48,732 bases of DNA from Candidatus Methanogaster sp. (GTDB lineage Archaea > Halobacteriota > Methanosarcinia > Methanosarcinales > Methanogasteraceae): NCBI GenBank assembly GCA_003194445.1, contig PQXF01000005.1, positions 103,280 to 152,011 of the forward strand, in the 5' to 3' direction. Shown here in pieces: positions 28,257 to 36,931 of this stretch. Both the position numbers and the translations under genes were made by a program. Below the pieces are notes generated by a model that had not been told where the DNA came from, ran no database searches, and was given only the letters and a program-made list of their open reading frames with translations. Numbering within the stretch: position 1 is the first letter of the stretch; each line of letters begins with the position of its first letter.

Positions 28257-28393
28257 GCCATCCTCTTGCTCTCCGGATAAGTAAACTGTTCTTCCAGATA
28301 TTTCAGCACCTCTTCGTGTGATCTGGCACTGAATCGCTCGTATCGCTTATGAACTCCCGGAATCAGCCGTTCTTTATAACCTCTATAATCCAT
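28253..28393 (-). CDS. Possible small protein coupled to the NOG1-like gene
   Basis: A 46-residue frame (MDYRGYKERLIPG at its start, ending YPESKRMA) stops at TGA 28253-28255, which overlaps the ATG of the NOG1-like gene. It is hydrophilic, highly charged and helix-prone. It overlaps the end of the upstream nuclease-like gene by about 30 bp, and the frame stays open further upstream, so the start is unsure. I do not recognise it. It could be a coupled leader peptide or the end of a lost gene. Confidence 0.35.
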   Translation of the reverse strand: MDYRGYKERLIPGVHKRYERFSARSHEEVLKYLEEQFTYPESKRMA

Positions 28394-29489
28394 GCGAATA
28401 CATTCAGTAAGTGATTGCTGGTGTCGTTGTGTGTGAGTGCGCTTAACATTATACTCGGTCTGCGGTCGATGCCATCTTCCAGAAGATCGATTCCGGGAAT
28501 CTCATTGAGGCGTTTCAATAATTCCATCCGCTTTTCGATCGAGTCGAAAGCAGGTCGATCTTTAAGATACTGGAATTGCATCTCCACTCTACCGGAGTTC
28601 CATAGCGCAAAGGGCCAGTAGTTCTCCCCGTTGTAGTCGAACACAGGTATGCATGATCCGTCCTTCAATCCATGACCCCATGTTGTCCGAGTCATGTTAT
28701 GCAGCGACCATTCATAGATGCGTTTTGCGACGTTGTGCTCGTCCATGCCTCGTTTTTCGAGAAGCTCGACAAAGAAGGATTGCTCATCCCAATCTTGCCG
28801 CATACTATGAGAAATTGATTTTCGCCCAACTGCCTCCGCCGTTCTACCCACCAGCCTTGGAACTAAAGTCTCCATACCCTGGCCGAGAAATCTCTTGACC
28901 TCGACAGCTACAACCTCTGCAGGATCCATTTGCTCGTTTAAGAACTCTACTATCCTCTGCAGCTCGGTAGGTATCTTATCCGCCACGAACACCAGTCGGA
29001 CTTTCCCTGCATGCAAATTGGTCTTGACCTGCGACCAGAAATCCTCAGGGTCCTGCCCATCCAGAAACTCATCCAGCACTTGAGCAGGATCTTGTGCTTG
29101 GGATTCACATACCTTTTCAAAACTGGTCACCAGATGTTCAATTGGCCAATAAATCACTGAATTCGCAGCATAGTCCGGCATTTGTCCCACAACTTCGCGT
29201 CGGATGCGAGAGTCTGCACTCCGTTTCACTTCCACGAGTGTGGCACAGCCTCCTGGTATAAGAAGAGATGATCGAGCGACCAGCGTCTAACATCAGAGCC
29301 GTCAGGCACAGAGAGTTCACGTGAGACAAACAGCCAACGTCTTGGTTCCTGCATGTCCAATTTCTCGCCTGCAAGTAGTTTTGGGTACTTGGCAAGCAGT
29401 TCCTGAAGCATATCTTTAGTGTCAAGGGCTTGCTCGCTTAGTTCAAGCAAGTCTTGATCCTTTCCGATAAGATAGATCCTTTCCGGCAT
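28363..29489 (-). pseudogene. PD-(D/E)XK nuclease-like protein gene (DUF4268-like) broken by a frameshift
   Basis: Two frames join into one protein of about 375 residues. The first (29226-29489) begins MPERIYLIGKDQDL and runs to FLYQEAVPHSWK. The second (28363-29235) continues with VEVKRSADSRIRREVVGQMP. One extra base near 29237-29243 would restore AVPTLVEVK, the nuclease-type D...EVK pattern, so the break cuts through the predicted active site. The rest (WGHGLKDG, PFALWNSGRVEMQFQYL) fits a DUF4268-like C-terminal region. This may be a real inactivating mutation or a sequencing error. It lies just downstream of an attC-like palindrome. Confidence 0.75.
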
Positions 29490-29528
29490 ATTACCTCATA
29501 TTTTTTTAATCACCTTCCGCGCCACTTT

Positions 29529-29624
29529 GCCTAACGTTTCCAGCATATACGACGTTGCGGACCGAAGGGAGTGATATCCCGAAGGGCAAGGGCGTAAGTC
29601 CGAAGCGTATGCGCTGTGTTATAT
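29529..29624 (-). repeat. attC-like imperfect palindrome between two nuclease-like genes
   Basis: Read on the minus strand, this 96-bp sequence starts ATATAAC and ends GTTAGGC. The latter fits the integron R' core GTTRRRY exactly; the former fits RYYYAAC except one base. Between them AGCGCATACG...CGGAC pairs with GTCCG...CGTATATGCT, leaving unpaired bases, and smaller GGGA/TCCC hairpins fill the centre. It starts 19 bp after the stop of the NucS-like gene and ends about 40 bp before the next start, as an attC would in a gene cassette. No integrase gene is in the window, so this is a structural resemblance only. Confidence 0.45.
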
Positions 29625-29642
29625 GAAGTTGCCAAAGCGTCT

Positions 29643-30215
29643 CTAATCGACATCTTCAAAACTAAAATTGACCTTATATGCTTTCAATTCCACATTGGTC
29701 AAGCCCTTAATCGCATACTTCAATCTATCCTCAAAGTCGTTGGCAATAATATATCCTCTTACTCGTTTCCCTTTGGCTATATTGTTGGAAATGAAACCCA
29801 TGTATCCAAGCAACTGTCCAAGAGCCCCATCTTTAGCTTTTCCTGCTTTCAGTTCGATTACAAGTAAATCATCCTTTTTATCAATCGCCAAAATGTCTAT
29901 CCTACCAACATCCGTATTAAATTCCTTCCCATTCTGAAACAACTTCAGTCCCTGCTCAATCTGTTCGAGATCATTGCAAAGAAATGTCTGAAGATCACGC
30001 TCTATACTGAGGCTCGTTTCATGGGCTGTGGTTATTTCTTCAATTACTTCATCTTCGTTCTCGTCATAAGTTCCCATCGTAAGGTGCGCTTTTATAGAAC
30101 CAATTGACCTCATTGGAAACCCAAGAATCTTTGAAATTTCTTTTGAAGACATCCCCTTTCTAAGGAGATTTACTACTTGCTTCTTCTGTTCTTCATCCAA
30201 TATTGTTTCTGTCAT
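29643..30215 (-). CDS. HTH plus NucS/DUF91-like PD-(D/E)XK nuclease
   Basis: The 190-residue protein has an N-terminal helix-turn-helix of sigma-70 region 4/resolvase type (KKQVVNLLRKGMSSKEISKI, residues 10-29). A nuclease domain follows with D in VGRIDILAID and the ELK of LLVIELKAGKAKDG, then ALGQLLGYMGFI, as in endonuclease NucS and DUF91 proteins. It probably cuts DNA, perhaps as a repair or defence factor. It is a single gene followed by the attC-like palindrome. Confidence 0.8.
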   Translation of the reverse strand: MTETILDEEQKKQVVNLLRKGMSSKEISKILGFPMRSIGSIKAHLTMGTYDENEDEVIEEITTAHETSLSIERDLQTFLCNDLEQIEQGLKLFQNGKEFNTDVGRIDILAIDKKDDLLVIELKAGKAKDGALGQLLGYMGFISNNIAKGKRVRGYIIANDFEDRLKYAIKGLTNVELKAYKVNFSFEDVD

Positions 30216-30431
30216 TGTCTACCCCCTATTAAGCGAAAGCAATTTCATATAAATTCGTTTTTGTCCGACGTCAAGTCGTAGATTCACCCAAATTGTGATG
30301 ATACCCGACACTTATTTCACATCCCAGCCAACATAAAACATTCCTATGTGTGGCTCTGTCCGCGCTGTAGTGGCGTGACCGTCCCTTCTGACCAGCAGCA
30401 TAAAATAGTAATCGAACCACATTGACACACA

Positions 30432-31298
30432 ATGGTTGCAGTTGGCGTACACGTATCCATCGCAGGCTCGATAGACCGGGCCGTTGACCGGGCGCAGAAG
30501 CTGGGGTGCGACACGTTTCAGATCTTCACGAGAAACCCGAGGGGCTGGCGGTTTAAGGATCTCACCCCGGAACAGGTCGAGAAGTTCACAACAAAGATCG
30601 AGAGGTCTGGTATCTACCCGCCGGTCGCTCATGCTCCGTATCTGCCGAATCTGGCATCGCCGAAGGAGGATGGTTACAGCCGCTCGGTCGATGCGCTTGC
30701 AAGCGAGGTGCTGCGGTGCAGCACGCTCCACATCCCATATCTTGTGACGCATCTTGGAAGCCATCTCGGGACCGGAACGGAGGGCGGCGTGATGCGCATA
30801 ATATCTGCTGTGAGTACGGCGATTGGTGCGTTTGAAGAGGCGCGCCCGGAGGGGGGCGGTTCTGTAATGATTTTGCTTGAGAACACCGCGGGCACAAAGA
30901 ACAGTGTCGGGGGACGCTTCGAAGAGATCGGGCGGATCATCGACGGGGTTAAGCGCGATGATCTGGTCGGGGTCTGCTTTGACACGTGCCACGCATTCGC
31001 TGCCGGCTACGAACTCAGGACCGCTGACACGCTCGATGCGACGATGGCGCTGTTTGATGAAACGATCGGGCTTGACCGGCTGAAACTCATCCATCTGAAC
31101 GACTCGAAAGGTGGACTAAACTCTCGATTGGACCGGCACGAGCATATCGGCATGGGCTACATCAGGGAGGACGGATTTAAGGTCATACTACATCACGATG
31201 CCATCAGAAAGCTCCCGATGATACTTGAAACACCGGTTGATGCTCGGAGGGATGATGTGGGGAACATCCGGATGGCGCGGATGCTTGCAGAGGGGTGA
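30432..31298 (+). CDS. nfo: Endonuclease IV (AP endonuclease)
   Basis: The 288-residue TIM-barrel protein has every signature of the family: VGVHVSIAGS, IFTRNPRGW, VAHAPYLPNLASP, THLGSHLGTG, LLENTAGTKNSVG, GVCFDTCHAFAAGY, LIHLNDSKGGLNSRLDRHEHIGMGYI and LETP. Their His, Glu and Asp residues bind the trinuclear zinc site. It incises DNA 5' to abasic sites in base excision repair. It is about as long as bacterial Nfo. The next gene overlaps its stop by 4 bp. Confidence 0.95.
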   Translation: MVAVGVHVSIAGSIDRAVDRAQKLGCDTFQIFTRNPRGWRFKDLTPEQVEKFTTKIERSGIYPPVAHAPYLPNLASPKEDGYSRSVDALASEVLRCSTLHIPYLVTHLGSHLGTGTEGGVMRIISAVSTAIGAFEEARPEGGGSVMILLENTAGTKNSVGGRFEEIGRIIDGVKRDDLVGVCFDTCHAFAAGYELRTADTLDATMALFDETIGLDRLKLIHLNDSKGGLNSRLDRHEHIGMGYIREDGFKVILHHDAIRKLPMILETPVDARRDDVGNIRMARMLAEG

Positions 31299-31612
31299 GG
31301 CGAGTGGAAATTACAGATGTACTGAATGCAGTCCAATCAGGTAGGATCCGTATCACCGATCATGCCGATGAAGAGGCGCGAAGTGATAGGGTTTCGTACG
31401 ATGAGATATTTTCATCGGCACTCACAGGCACGATTATTGAGGATTATCCTGACGATAAACCATATCCAAGTTGTTTAATAGCAGGGAACACATTCAAGGG
31501 GGCGCCGGTTCATAGTGTATGGGCGTATAACAAAGAAACGAGATGGGCAGTACTGGTTACGGTATACCGACCAGACCCTGCTAGATGGATAAACTGGAAA
31601 AGGAGGATATGA
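31295..31612 (+). CDS. DUF4258 protein, likely toxin partner
   Basis: The 105-residue protein has the DUF4258 pattern: IRITDHADEEARSDRVSYDEI, the IIEDYPDDKPYPSCLIAG turn, and VWAYNKETRWAVLVTVYRPDP. DUF4258 proteins resemble RelE/barnase-like toxins and are usually followed by a YgiT zinc-finger partner, as here. The stop (TGA 31610-31612) shares one base with the ATG of the next gene, so the pair is translationally coupled. Function as an RNase toxin is inferred from the family. Confidence 0.8.
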   Translation: MRRVEITDVLNAVQSGRIRITDHADEEARSDRVSYDEIFSSALTGTIIEDYPDDKPYPSCLIAGNTFKGAPVHSVWAYNKETRWAVLVTVYRPDPARWINWKRRI

Positions 31613-31875
31613 TGAAACAGACAAAAAAGCCGTTTGACAGGTGTCCGGTTTGTGGTGGAGAAATTGTGGAAAAAGATGTCGAAAAACTACTGCGAGGCGG
31701 TGTCAACACTGCGGTGGTGAAAGTCCATGCCGATGTTTGCCTGCACTGTGGGGAACGTCTCTATTCGCAGGAAACGGTCAGGCGCTTTGAAAGGATACGT
31801 GAAAAGTTAGAACGAAGAGAAGTAGCCGACTTTGAACTTGTGGGGCAATCCTTTCAGGTAGCCGTATCTTGTTAA
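31612..31875 (+). CDS. YgiT/MqsA-type zinc-finger protein, likely antitoxin
   Basis: About 87 residues from ATG 31612, five bases after GGAGG (31602-31606); an ATG at 31609 is also possible. Two CxxC pairs (CPVCGG and CLHCGE) form the zinc finger, and RRFERIREKLERRE makes a C-terminal helix. MqsA-type antitoxins normally carry a DNA-binding HTH; this short form keeps only the zinc finger and the linker helix. With the DUF4258 gene it forms a compact toxin-antitoxin-like cassette between nfo and nth. Confidence 0.82.
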   Translation: MKQTKKPFDRCPVCGGEIVEKDVEKLLRGGVNTAVVKVHADVCLHCGERLYSQETVRRFERIREKLERREVADFELVGQSFQVAVSC

Positions 31876-31964
31876 TGGTTTGTCGGCACAATAACACGAT
31901 CGTTGAAATACCAGCATTGGTTTACGAAGAGCTATATTGACACTTCTCGAGTCTGATCGCACAC

Positions 31965-32615
31965 ATGAACCCCACCATTGATGAGATCGTCCGGATCCTG
32001 AAAGACCAGAATACAAAATTCGCGGCCTCCGCTATCACGAAAGTCGCAGGAGAACGCGACCCGTTCCTTGTCCTGATCTCGTGCCTCTTGAGTCTCAGAA
32101 CGAAGGATGCCGTAACCTCTGCCGCTTCAAACCGCTTCTTCTCTCTTGCTAAAACGCCTGAAGAGATGCTACAATTAAGCACCACCGATATAGAGAACGC
32201 GATCTATCCTGTCGGATTCTACCGGAGAAAAGCCGTGCAGATCCGGGAAATATCGAAAACCCTGATCGAAGAGAATGATTCAAAGGTTCCTGACGAGATC
32301 GATGATCTTCTGAAGCTTAAGGGCGTTGGCAGGAAGACTGCGAACATCGTGGTCACCCGCGGGTTTGGCAAACCTGGAATCGCTGTGGATACGCATGTGC
32401 ACCGGATCTCGAACCGGCTCGGGCTTGTCCTGACAAAGATGCCGGATAAGACCGAGTTTGAGCTGAGAAGAATCCTGCCAGAGGAGTACTGGCTGGATTT
32501 CAATGACCTGCTCGTGGTTCACGGGCAGAACGTCTGTACGCCGATCAGCCCGAGGTGTAGCGAGTGTCCGATCAGCGGGTATTGCAGGAAGGTTGGTGTT
32601 GCGAGGTCGAGGTGA
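31965..32615 (+). CDS. nth: Endonuclease III (DNA glycosylase/AP lyase)
   Basis: The 216-residue protein has the helix-hairpin-helix LLKLKGVGRKTANIVV with the catalytic Lys, and the catalytic Asp in VDTHVHRISNR. A C-terminal [4Fe-4S] cluster has four Cys in C-x6-C-x2-C-x5-C spacing. It removes oxidised pyrimidines and nicks the strand. The length is normal. It lies near nfo, separated only by the toxin-antitoxin-like pair; together they form a base excision repair neighbourhood. Confidence 0.94.
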   Translation: MNPTIDEIVRILKDQNTKFAASAITKVAGERDPFLVLISCLLSLRTKDAVTSAASNRFFSLAKTPEEMLQLSTTDIENAIYPVGFYRRKAVQIREISKTLIEENDSKVPDEIDDLLKLKGVGRKTANIVVTRGFGKPGIAVDTHVHRISNRLGLVLTKMPDKTEFELRRILPEEYWLDFNDLLVVHGQNVCTPISPRCSECPISGYCRKVGVARSR

Positions 32616-32835
32616 GTGGCAGAATCGGACAATCCATCGATTCAAGGGGTTTCTTGCAAAAACCGATTATTCACGGATCTTGTATCCTCTTGCCGATGCT
32701 GCGCATTCACAGATTACACGTTTAAACGAATTGCACGAGTGTTAAAATGAAATAAATTCGTGTCATTTGTCCAAGCGCGCAATTCGTGATAAAAACTGTA
32801 ATAATGACACAAAATCCTGATAAAACTCCTCAAAA

Positions 32836-33903
32836 TCATTTCAGTTCCAGCTTATTCCACCAGTCCCACTCCCCCACTCCGAAGAATTCGGATGCCCCGT
32901 AGATGTCCTCAAAGAGCTGGTCGTAGACGAAGTATTCGGGTTCGTACGTGATCATCTCTGCGCCGAGATTCCCTTCGTTAACGCTAACCGTGGGCTCGAT
33001 CGCCAGATATTTCCCACCCCGGAGCGAAACGATCACCCATGCATGACCGTACCCATCCTGCCAGTCGTCCCTGGTTGCGATGTATGCGGTCACGTTGTGG
33101 CATTCGAGTTTCCATTCGATGTATGCAGCCATCTCAGAGCAGTCGAAAATCGAGCACTGGTACGGCGTTATGAATCCCTTGCCAAGCAGCCGCTTCACCT
33201 CGTCATGGGTGTTCTGAAACCGGCTCTTAGGAATGTAATACGGATCAGGAATATCTGAAAGATCTGCCTTTAGAGCGGGCGCATCCTCCGGATCGGGCGG
33301 GTCTGGCACAGGGGATGCGAAGCTTCCCGATCCACTGTTGCTGACGCCGGCATTCTCGTTGAAACGTTTGATATTGGCATAGACTGCATCCACATACGCG
33401 GCAGCTCTACGGCTGTGGTACATGGCATGACCGTCGTCTCCCTGCGAGGCGTATTCGGATGCCTGATAGAGATCAGACGCTGACTCGTTGACGCTGTGAT
33501 GGATCGCATGCAGAATAGGGAGTTGGGCATCATAATACGTTTCATCGGATCCGGAGCGCGAAGCGTTCGTGACCAGACGTTCGAACGACTCGATCGATGC
33601 GGCGTACTTCAGGTTCTCCTGTTTCAGTTGCTCGCATTCTGCCCTACAGCCATCGTATTCGCGGTCGTTAAAGGATGTGATAGCACCATTCAGGGACTCG
33701 GTTATGGTTTTCAGGAGTAAAAGCACCTCCGACTGGCTCTTTTCCAGATTGGCATCTTGGCAACCGGTTCCACCCTCACTCCCGCTCTCGATGTGGCTTT
33801 CAGGATGCATAGGGTTTTCGTGGATGCATCCGGCAGATAAGACCGCCAGTACCAGCGAAAATACCAGTGACGTCACCACCCAGCGCATTTTAGAATACAT
33901 CAT
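32836..33903 (-). CDS. Lipoprotein with transglutaminase-like domain
   Basis: The N-terminus has a signal peptide ending in a lipobox (AVLSAGC), so the protein is probably a lipid-anchored surface protein. A coiled helical region of about 150 residues follows (QLKQENLKYAASIESFERL and neighbours), then a Pro/Asp-rich linker. The C-terminal domain has SIFDCSEMAAYIEWKLE, GYGHAWVIVSLRGG and IEPTVS, giving the Cys-His-Asp/Glu order of transglutaminase-like cysteine peptidases. Start ATG 33903 follows AAGG; the frame extends nine codons further. Target unknown, perhaps cell-wall or S-layer linked. Confidence 0.75.
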   Translation of the reverse strand: MMYSKMRWVVTSLVFSLVLAVLSAGCIHENPMHPESHIESGSEGGTGCQDANLEKSQSEVLLLLKTITESLNGAITSFNDREYDGCRAECEQLKQENLKYAASIESFERLVTNASRSGSDETYYDAQLPILHAIHHSVNESASDLYQASEYASQGDDGHAMYHSRRAAAYVDAVYANIKRFNENAGVSNSGSGSFASPVPDPPDPEDAPALKADLSDIPDPYYIPKSRFQNTHDEVKRLLGKGFITPYQCSIFDCSEMAAYIEWKLECHNVTAYIATRDDWQDGYGHAWVIVSLRGGKYLAIEPTVSVNEGNLGAEMITYEPEYFVYDQLFEDIYGASEFFGVGEWDWWNKLELK

Positions 33904-33961
33904 CCTTATGCATCTCTCGAACCAACACATTTTAAAGATTGGCTATAAACGTACGAGTGTA

Positions 33962-35110
33962 ATGCTTCCCACAGACCTGATCGACCGTGCGTACAGGGGC
34001 GAATGTACGAAAGATGATGCAACATCGCTTGCGACCGCGCCGCCTGCCGAACTCTTCGGACTGGCCGATGAACTGCGCGCAGAGGTGGTCGGGGATGTAG
34101 TCTCGTACATACCCAACAGAAACATCAACTTCACAAACCGGTGCATCGGAACCTGCCGGTTCTGCGCATTTAAGGAGCCTGCTGGCTACCGGCTCGGGAT
34201 TCCGGAGATCCTTAACAAGGTAGAGGAAGCGGTCAGTTTGGGCGCAACCGAGGTCTGCATCCAGGGGGGGCTTCTGCCGGACATGCACCTGACAAATTAC
34301 TGCGAGATTCTCGAATCTGTCAAATCCGAATTTCCGAAGATCCATATCCATGCATACTCCCCGATGGAGGTCTGGTACGCAGCAGGCAGGGGCCGGGGCC
34401 CGGGGAGCGGGGCGGGCGGTGGTGGAAGCGAAGACCGGGAGCGGGATGGTGCCGCCGTAAGAGCTGCGCTTACCGCTCTTAAGAAGGCAGGACTTGATAC
34501 AATGCCCGGAACCGCAGCAGAGATCCTTGTGGATGATGTGCGCACGAAGATATGCCCGGATAAACTGAATACCGAACAGTGGATAGATGTCGTCAGGACT
34601 GCGCACAGTCTCGGCATACGAACGACCGCAACCATCATGTACGGACACATCGAGACTATGAGGGACCGGATCTATCACCTATTCCTGATTCGCAACCTGC
34701 AGGATGAGACACACGGATTCACTGAATTTGTGCCGCTCTCGTTTATGCCGTACAACAACAAACTCGGCGAAGGGATGCTTGCAGGTGGCAATTACGGCAA
34801 CACCGGAATCGATGACTTGCGGATGCATGCGCTTGCGCGAATCGTGCTACACAACCGTATCCCAAACATCCAGGCGAGCTGGGTGAAGCTCGGGAAAAAA
34901 TTGGCGCAGTACACACTCCACTGCGGGGCAAACGACCTTGGAGGAACGCTCATGGAAGAAAAGATATCGAAATCGGCGGGATCGATGTCAGGTGAATATA
35001 TGCCGCCGTCGGAGTTTAACTGGATCATTGAGAATGCCGGACGGATACCGATGGTGAGAGATACAATATATTCCCACCAACGACATCCCACGCAGGGGCA
35101 GGGGCGGTGA
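33962..35110 (+). CDS. cofH: FO synthase subunit 2 (5-amino-6-(D-ribitylamino)uracil-tyrosine transferase)
   Basis: The 382-residue radical-SAM protein has the CxxxCxxC motif in CIGTCRFCAF. The family motifs FTNRCIGTCRFC, EVCIQGGLLPD, YSPMEVWYAA, GLDTMPGTAAEILVDDVR, TTATIMYGH and FVPLSFMPYNN also appear. With CofG it makes the deazaflavin chromophore FO of coenzyme F420. ATG 33962 is preferred: the longer frame from 33569 is antisense to the lipoprotein gene. TTTTAAAG near 33930-33937 fits a leaderless promoter. About 25 Gly/Arg-rich residues (GRGRGPGSGAGGGG core) interrupt the usual sequence after YAAGRG, coded by very GC-rich DNA. Confidence 0.92.
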   Translation: MLPTDLIDRAYRGECTKDDATSLATAPPAELFGLADELRAEVVGDVVSYIPNRNINFTNRCIGTCRFCAFKEPAGYRLGIPEILNKVEEAVSLGATEVCIQGGLLPDMHLTNYCEILESVKSEFPKIHIHAYSPMEVWYAAGRGRGPGSGAGGGGSEDRERDGAAVRAALTALKKAGLDTMPGTAAEILVDDVRTKICPDKLNTEQWIDVVRTAHSLGIRTTATIMYGHIETMRDRIYHLFLIRNLQDETHGFTEFVPLSFMPYNNKLGEGMLAGGNYGNTGIDDLRMHALARIVLHNRIPNIQASWVKLGKKLAQYTLHCGANDLGGTLMEEKISKSAGSMSGEYMPPSEFNWIIENAGRIPMVRDTIYSHQRHPTQGQGR

Positions 35111-35163
35111 TGTCATCTACCATGATCTGATGAGGTACCGGTCATTTCATACGGAGACTTCCG

Positions 35164-36151
35164 ATGGCTGAAAATCTACCTGCAAAAAACGACTCTCAAA
35201 TTCTCATTTACCAGACCGAAGGCGGCAAAACGAAGATTGAAGTCCTGCTCATGGATGAGACGGTATGGCTGACACAGAAGTTGATTGCGGAGTTGTTTCA
35301 GACAACAAAGCAGAATATTAGCCTACATATTCGGAACATTTATGACGAGGGCGAATTGACACCAGATTCAACTGTCAAGGAATACTTGATAGTTCAAAAA
35401 GAGGGAAGCAGACGAGTTTCCAGAGTGGTGGATTTTTATAATCTGGACATGATCATCTCTGTCGGTTATCGCGTAAAATCCCATGTTGCTACTCGATTCC
35501 GCCAATGGGCAACCCAGCGGCTGCGGGAATATATTGTCAAAGGTTTTGTTCTTGACGATGAGCGGCTGAAAAACCCTGATCAGCCCTTTGATTATTTTGA
35601 TGAACTTCTTCGCCGTATCCAGGATATTCGTACCTCTGAACGACGTTTTTACCAGAAAATAACCGATATTTATGCGATCAGCATCGATTACGATCCTACA
35701 ACCAAGACCAGCATCAATTTTTTCAAGACCGTGCAAAACAAACTTCATTGGGCAATCACCGGCAAGACCGCCGCTGAAATCGTTTATGATCGGACAAATG
35801 CCACCAAACCGAATATGGGACTTACCAGTTGGCAGGGAGAGAAAGTGCGCAAACAAGATGTCACCATCGCTAAAAATTATCTTGACGAAGACGAGCTGCG
35901 GGGGCTTAACAATCATGCCCGAACAATATCTTGTCTTTGCCGAAGGACAGGCGATGCGCCGCGTTCCCATGCACATGAACGACTGGACCGGGAAACCGGA
36001 CAGCTTTTTGCAGTTGAACGACCGAAATATTCTGGAGCATGCAGGAAGAATATCGCATGAAATGGCTAAGGAGATGGCAGAAACGGAATACGAAAAATTC
36101 AGCCGGGAGCGTATACGATTGCAGCGACTCAAAAGAGAGCGATTTCGATGA
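35164..36151 (+). pseudogene. RhuM-family protein gene with a frameshift
   Basis: The first frame (35164-36060) gives ILIYQTEGGKTKIEVLL, TVWLTQKLIAELFQTTKQN, YEGELT-like, RQWATQRLREYIVKGFVLDD and FFKTVQNKLHWAITGKTAAE, which match RhuM proteins. After DELRGLNN near 35912 the family sequence continues in another frame (EQYLVFAEGQAMRRVPMHMN, then ISHEMAKEMAETEYEKF) to 36151. One lost or gained base at about 35911-35920 explains this. The RhuM family was named for a Salmonella pathogenicity-island protein and is often found on mobile elements; its role is unclear. It may be a pseudogene or a sequencing error. Confidence 0.8.
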
Positions 36152-36202
36152 GACTGTAAAACATATAGAAAATCACAAATACCAAAATGGAAAAACGATA
36201 CA

Positions 36203-36931
36203 ATGACTAATGCAGCTATAATTGGTGTTGTTGGCTACCACAACACCGGAAAGACAACCCTAATTTGTAAACTGATCGAACGATTGAGCGGGCGCGGATA
36301 TTCCGTAGCCGCGATAAAGAACATCCCCAAAGACGGGTTTTCGATGGACATTGAAGGAACAGACACATGGAAACATGCCGAATCCGGTGCCGGACTCGTG
36401 GTTGCAAGTGCACCGAATGAGACATCGTTCATCTTTAAGAGCGGCATGAACTTCGATGAAATCGCAAGACTCGCCGACGTTGCAGCGTCTCCTGATCTGA
36501 TACTCGTGGAGGGGCACAAGACCGAAAATATCCCCAAGATCGTGCTCGGGGGCATCGAGACGGACGGTGACGGGCGCAGATACGACCCCGATGCGGATGA
36601 TCTCGAGGATATTCTCGATTACATATCAGAGACGATCGAGATTGCGAGGATGTATGCGAAGCTTCCGAAGATGGACTGCGGGAAATGCGGGTGCGACGAC
36701 TGCATGAAGATGGCAGAAGCCATCGTCAGCGGGGAAAAGGCAATCTCGGACTGTGTGGTGCAGGAAGGGCTTGTGAGCGTTACCGTAGGAGGAGAAGCGA
36801 TTCCAATGGGTTTCTTTGTTCAGGACATCGTTTCGAAAACGATTTTCGGAATGGTTTCATCCTTAAAAGGTGTTGATCGTGAAGACCCGGATGCAGATAT
36901 AACCATTGAGATAAAACATGCCGAAAAATAG
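36203..36931 (+). CDS. MobB-like P-loop GTPase fused to a 4Fe-4S domain
   Basis: The 242-residue protein starts with a MobB-type GTPase domain: Walker A VVGYHNTGKTT, SVAAIKNIPKDGF, DTWKHAESGAGLVV and LILVEGHKTENIPKIV. A short FeS domain follows, with Cys159, 162, 164 and 167 in CGKCGCDDCMKMAEAI and a further Cys in the SDC segment, like PF04060 clusters. MobB helps attach guanine nucleotide to molybdopterin; the FeS extension suggests redox or metal-site coupling in archaea. It overlaps the aspartate dehydrogenase gene by 14 bp. Confidence 0.87.
   Translation: MTNAAIIGVVGYHNTGKTTLICKLIERLSGRGYSVAAIKNIPKDGFSMDIEGTDTWKHAESGAGLVVASAPNETSFIFKSGMNFDEIARLADVAASPDLILVEGHKTENIPKIVLGGIETDGDGRRYDPDADDLEDILDYISETIEIARMYAKLPKMDCGKCGCDDCMKMAEAIVSGEKAISDCVVQEGLVSVTVGGEAIPMGFFVQDIVSKTIFGMVSSLKGVDREDPDADITIEIKHAEK

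Noticed and set aside
30312..31094. 260-residue minus-strand frame
   Set aside because: Antisense to endonuclease IV, whose motifs are complete on the plus strand.
33569..33961. Upstream extension of cofH
   Set aside because: The extra 131 codons are antisense to the lipoprotein gene and unlike any CofH; the family starts at about 33962.
35368..36132. 254-residue minus-strand frame
   Set aside because: Antisense to the RhuM gene; no family resemblance.
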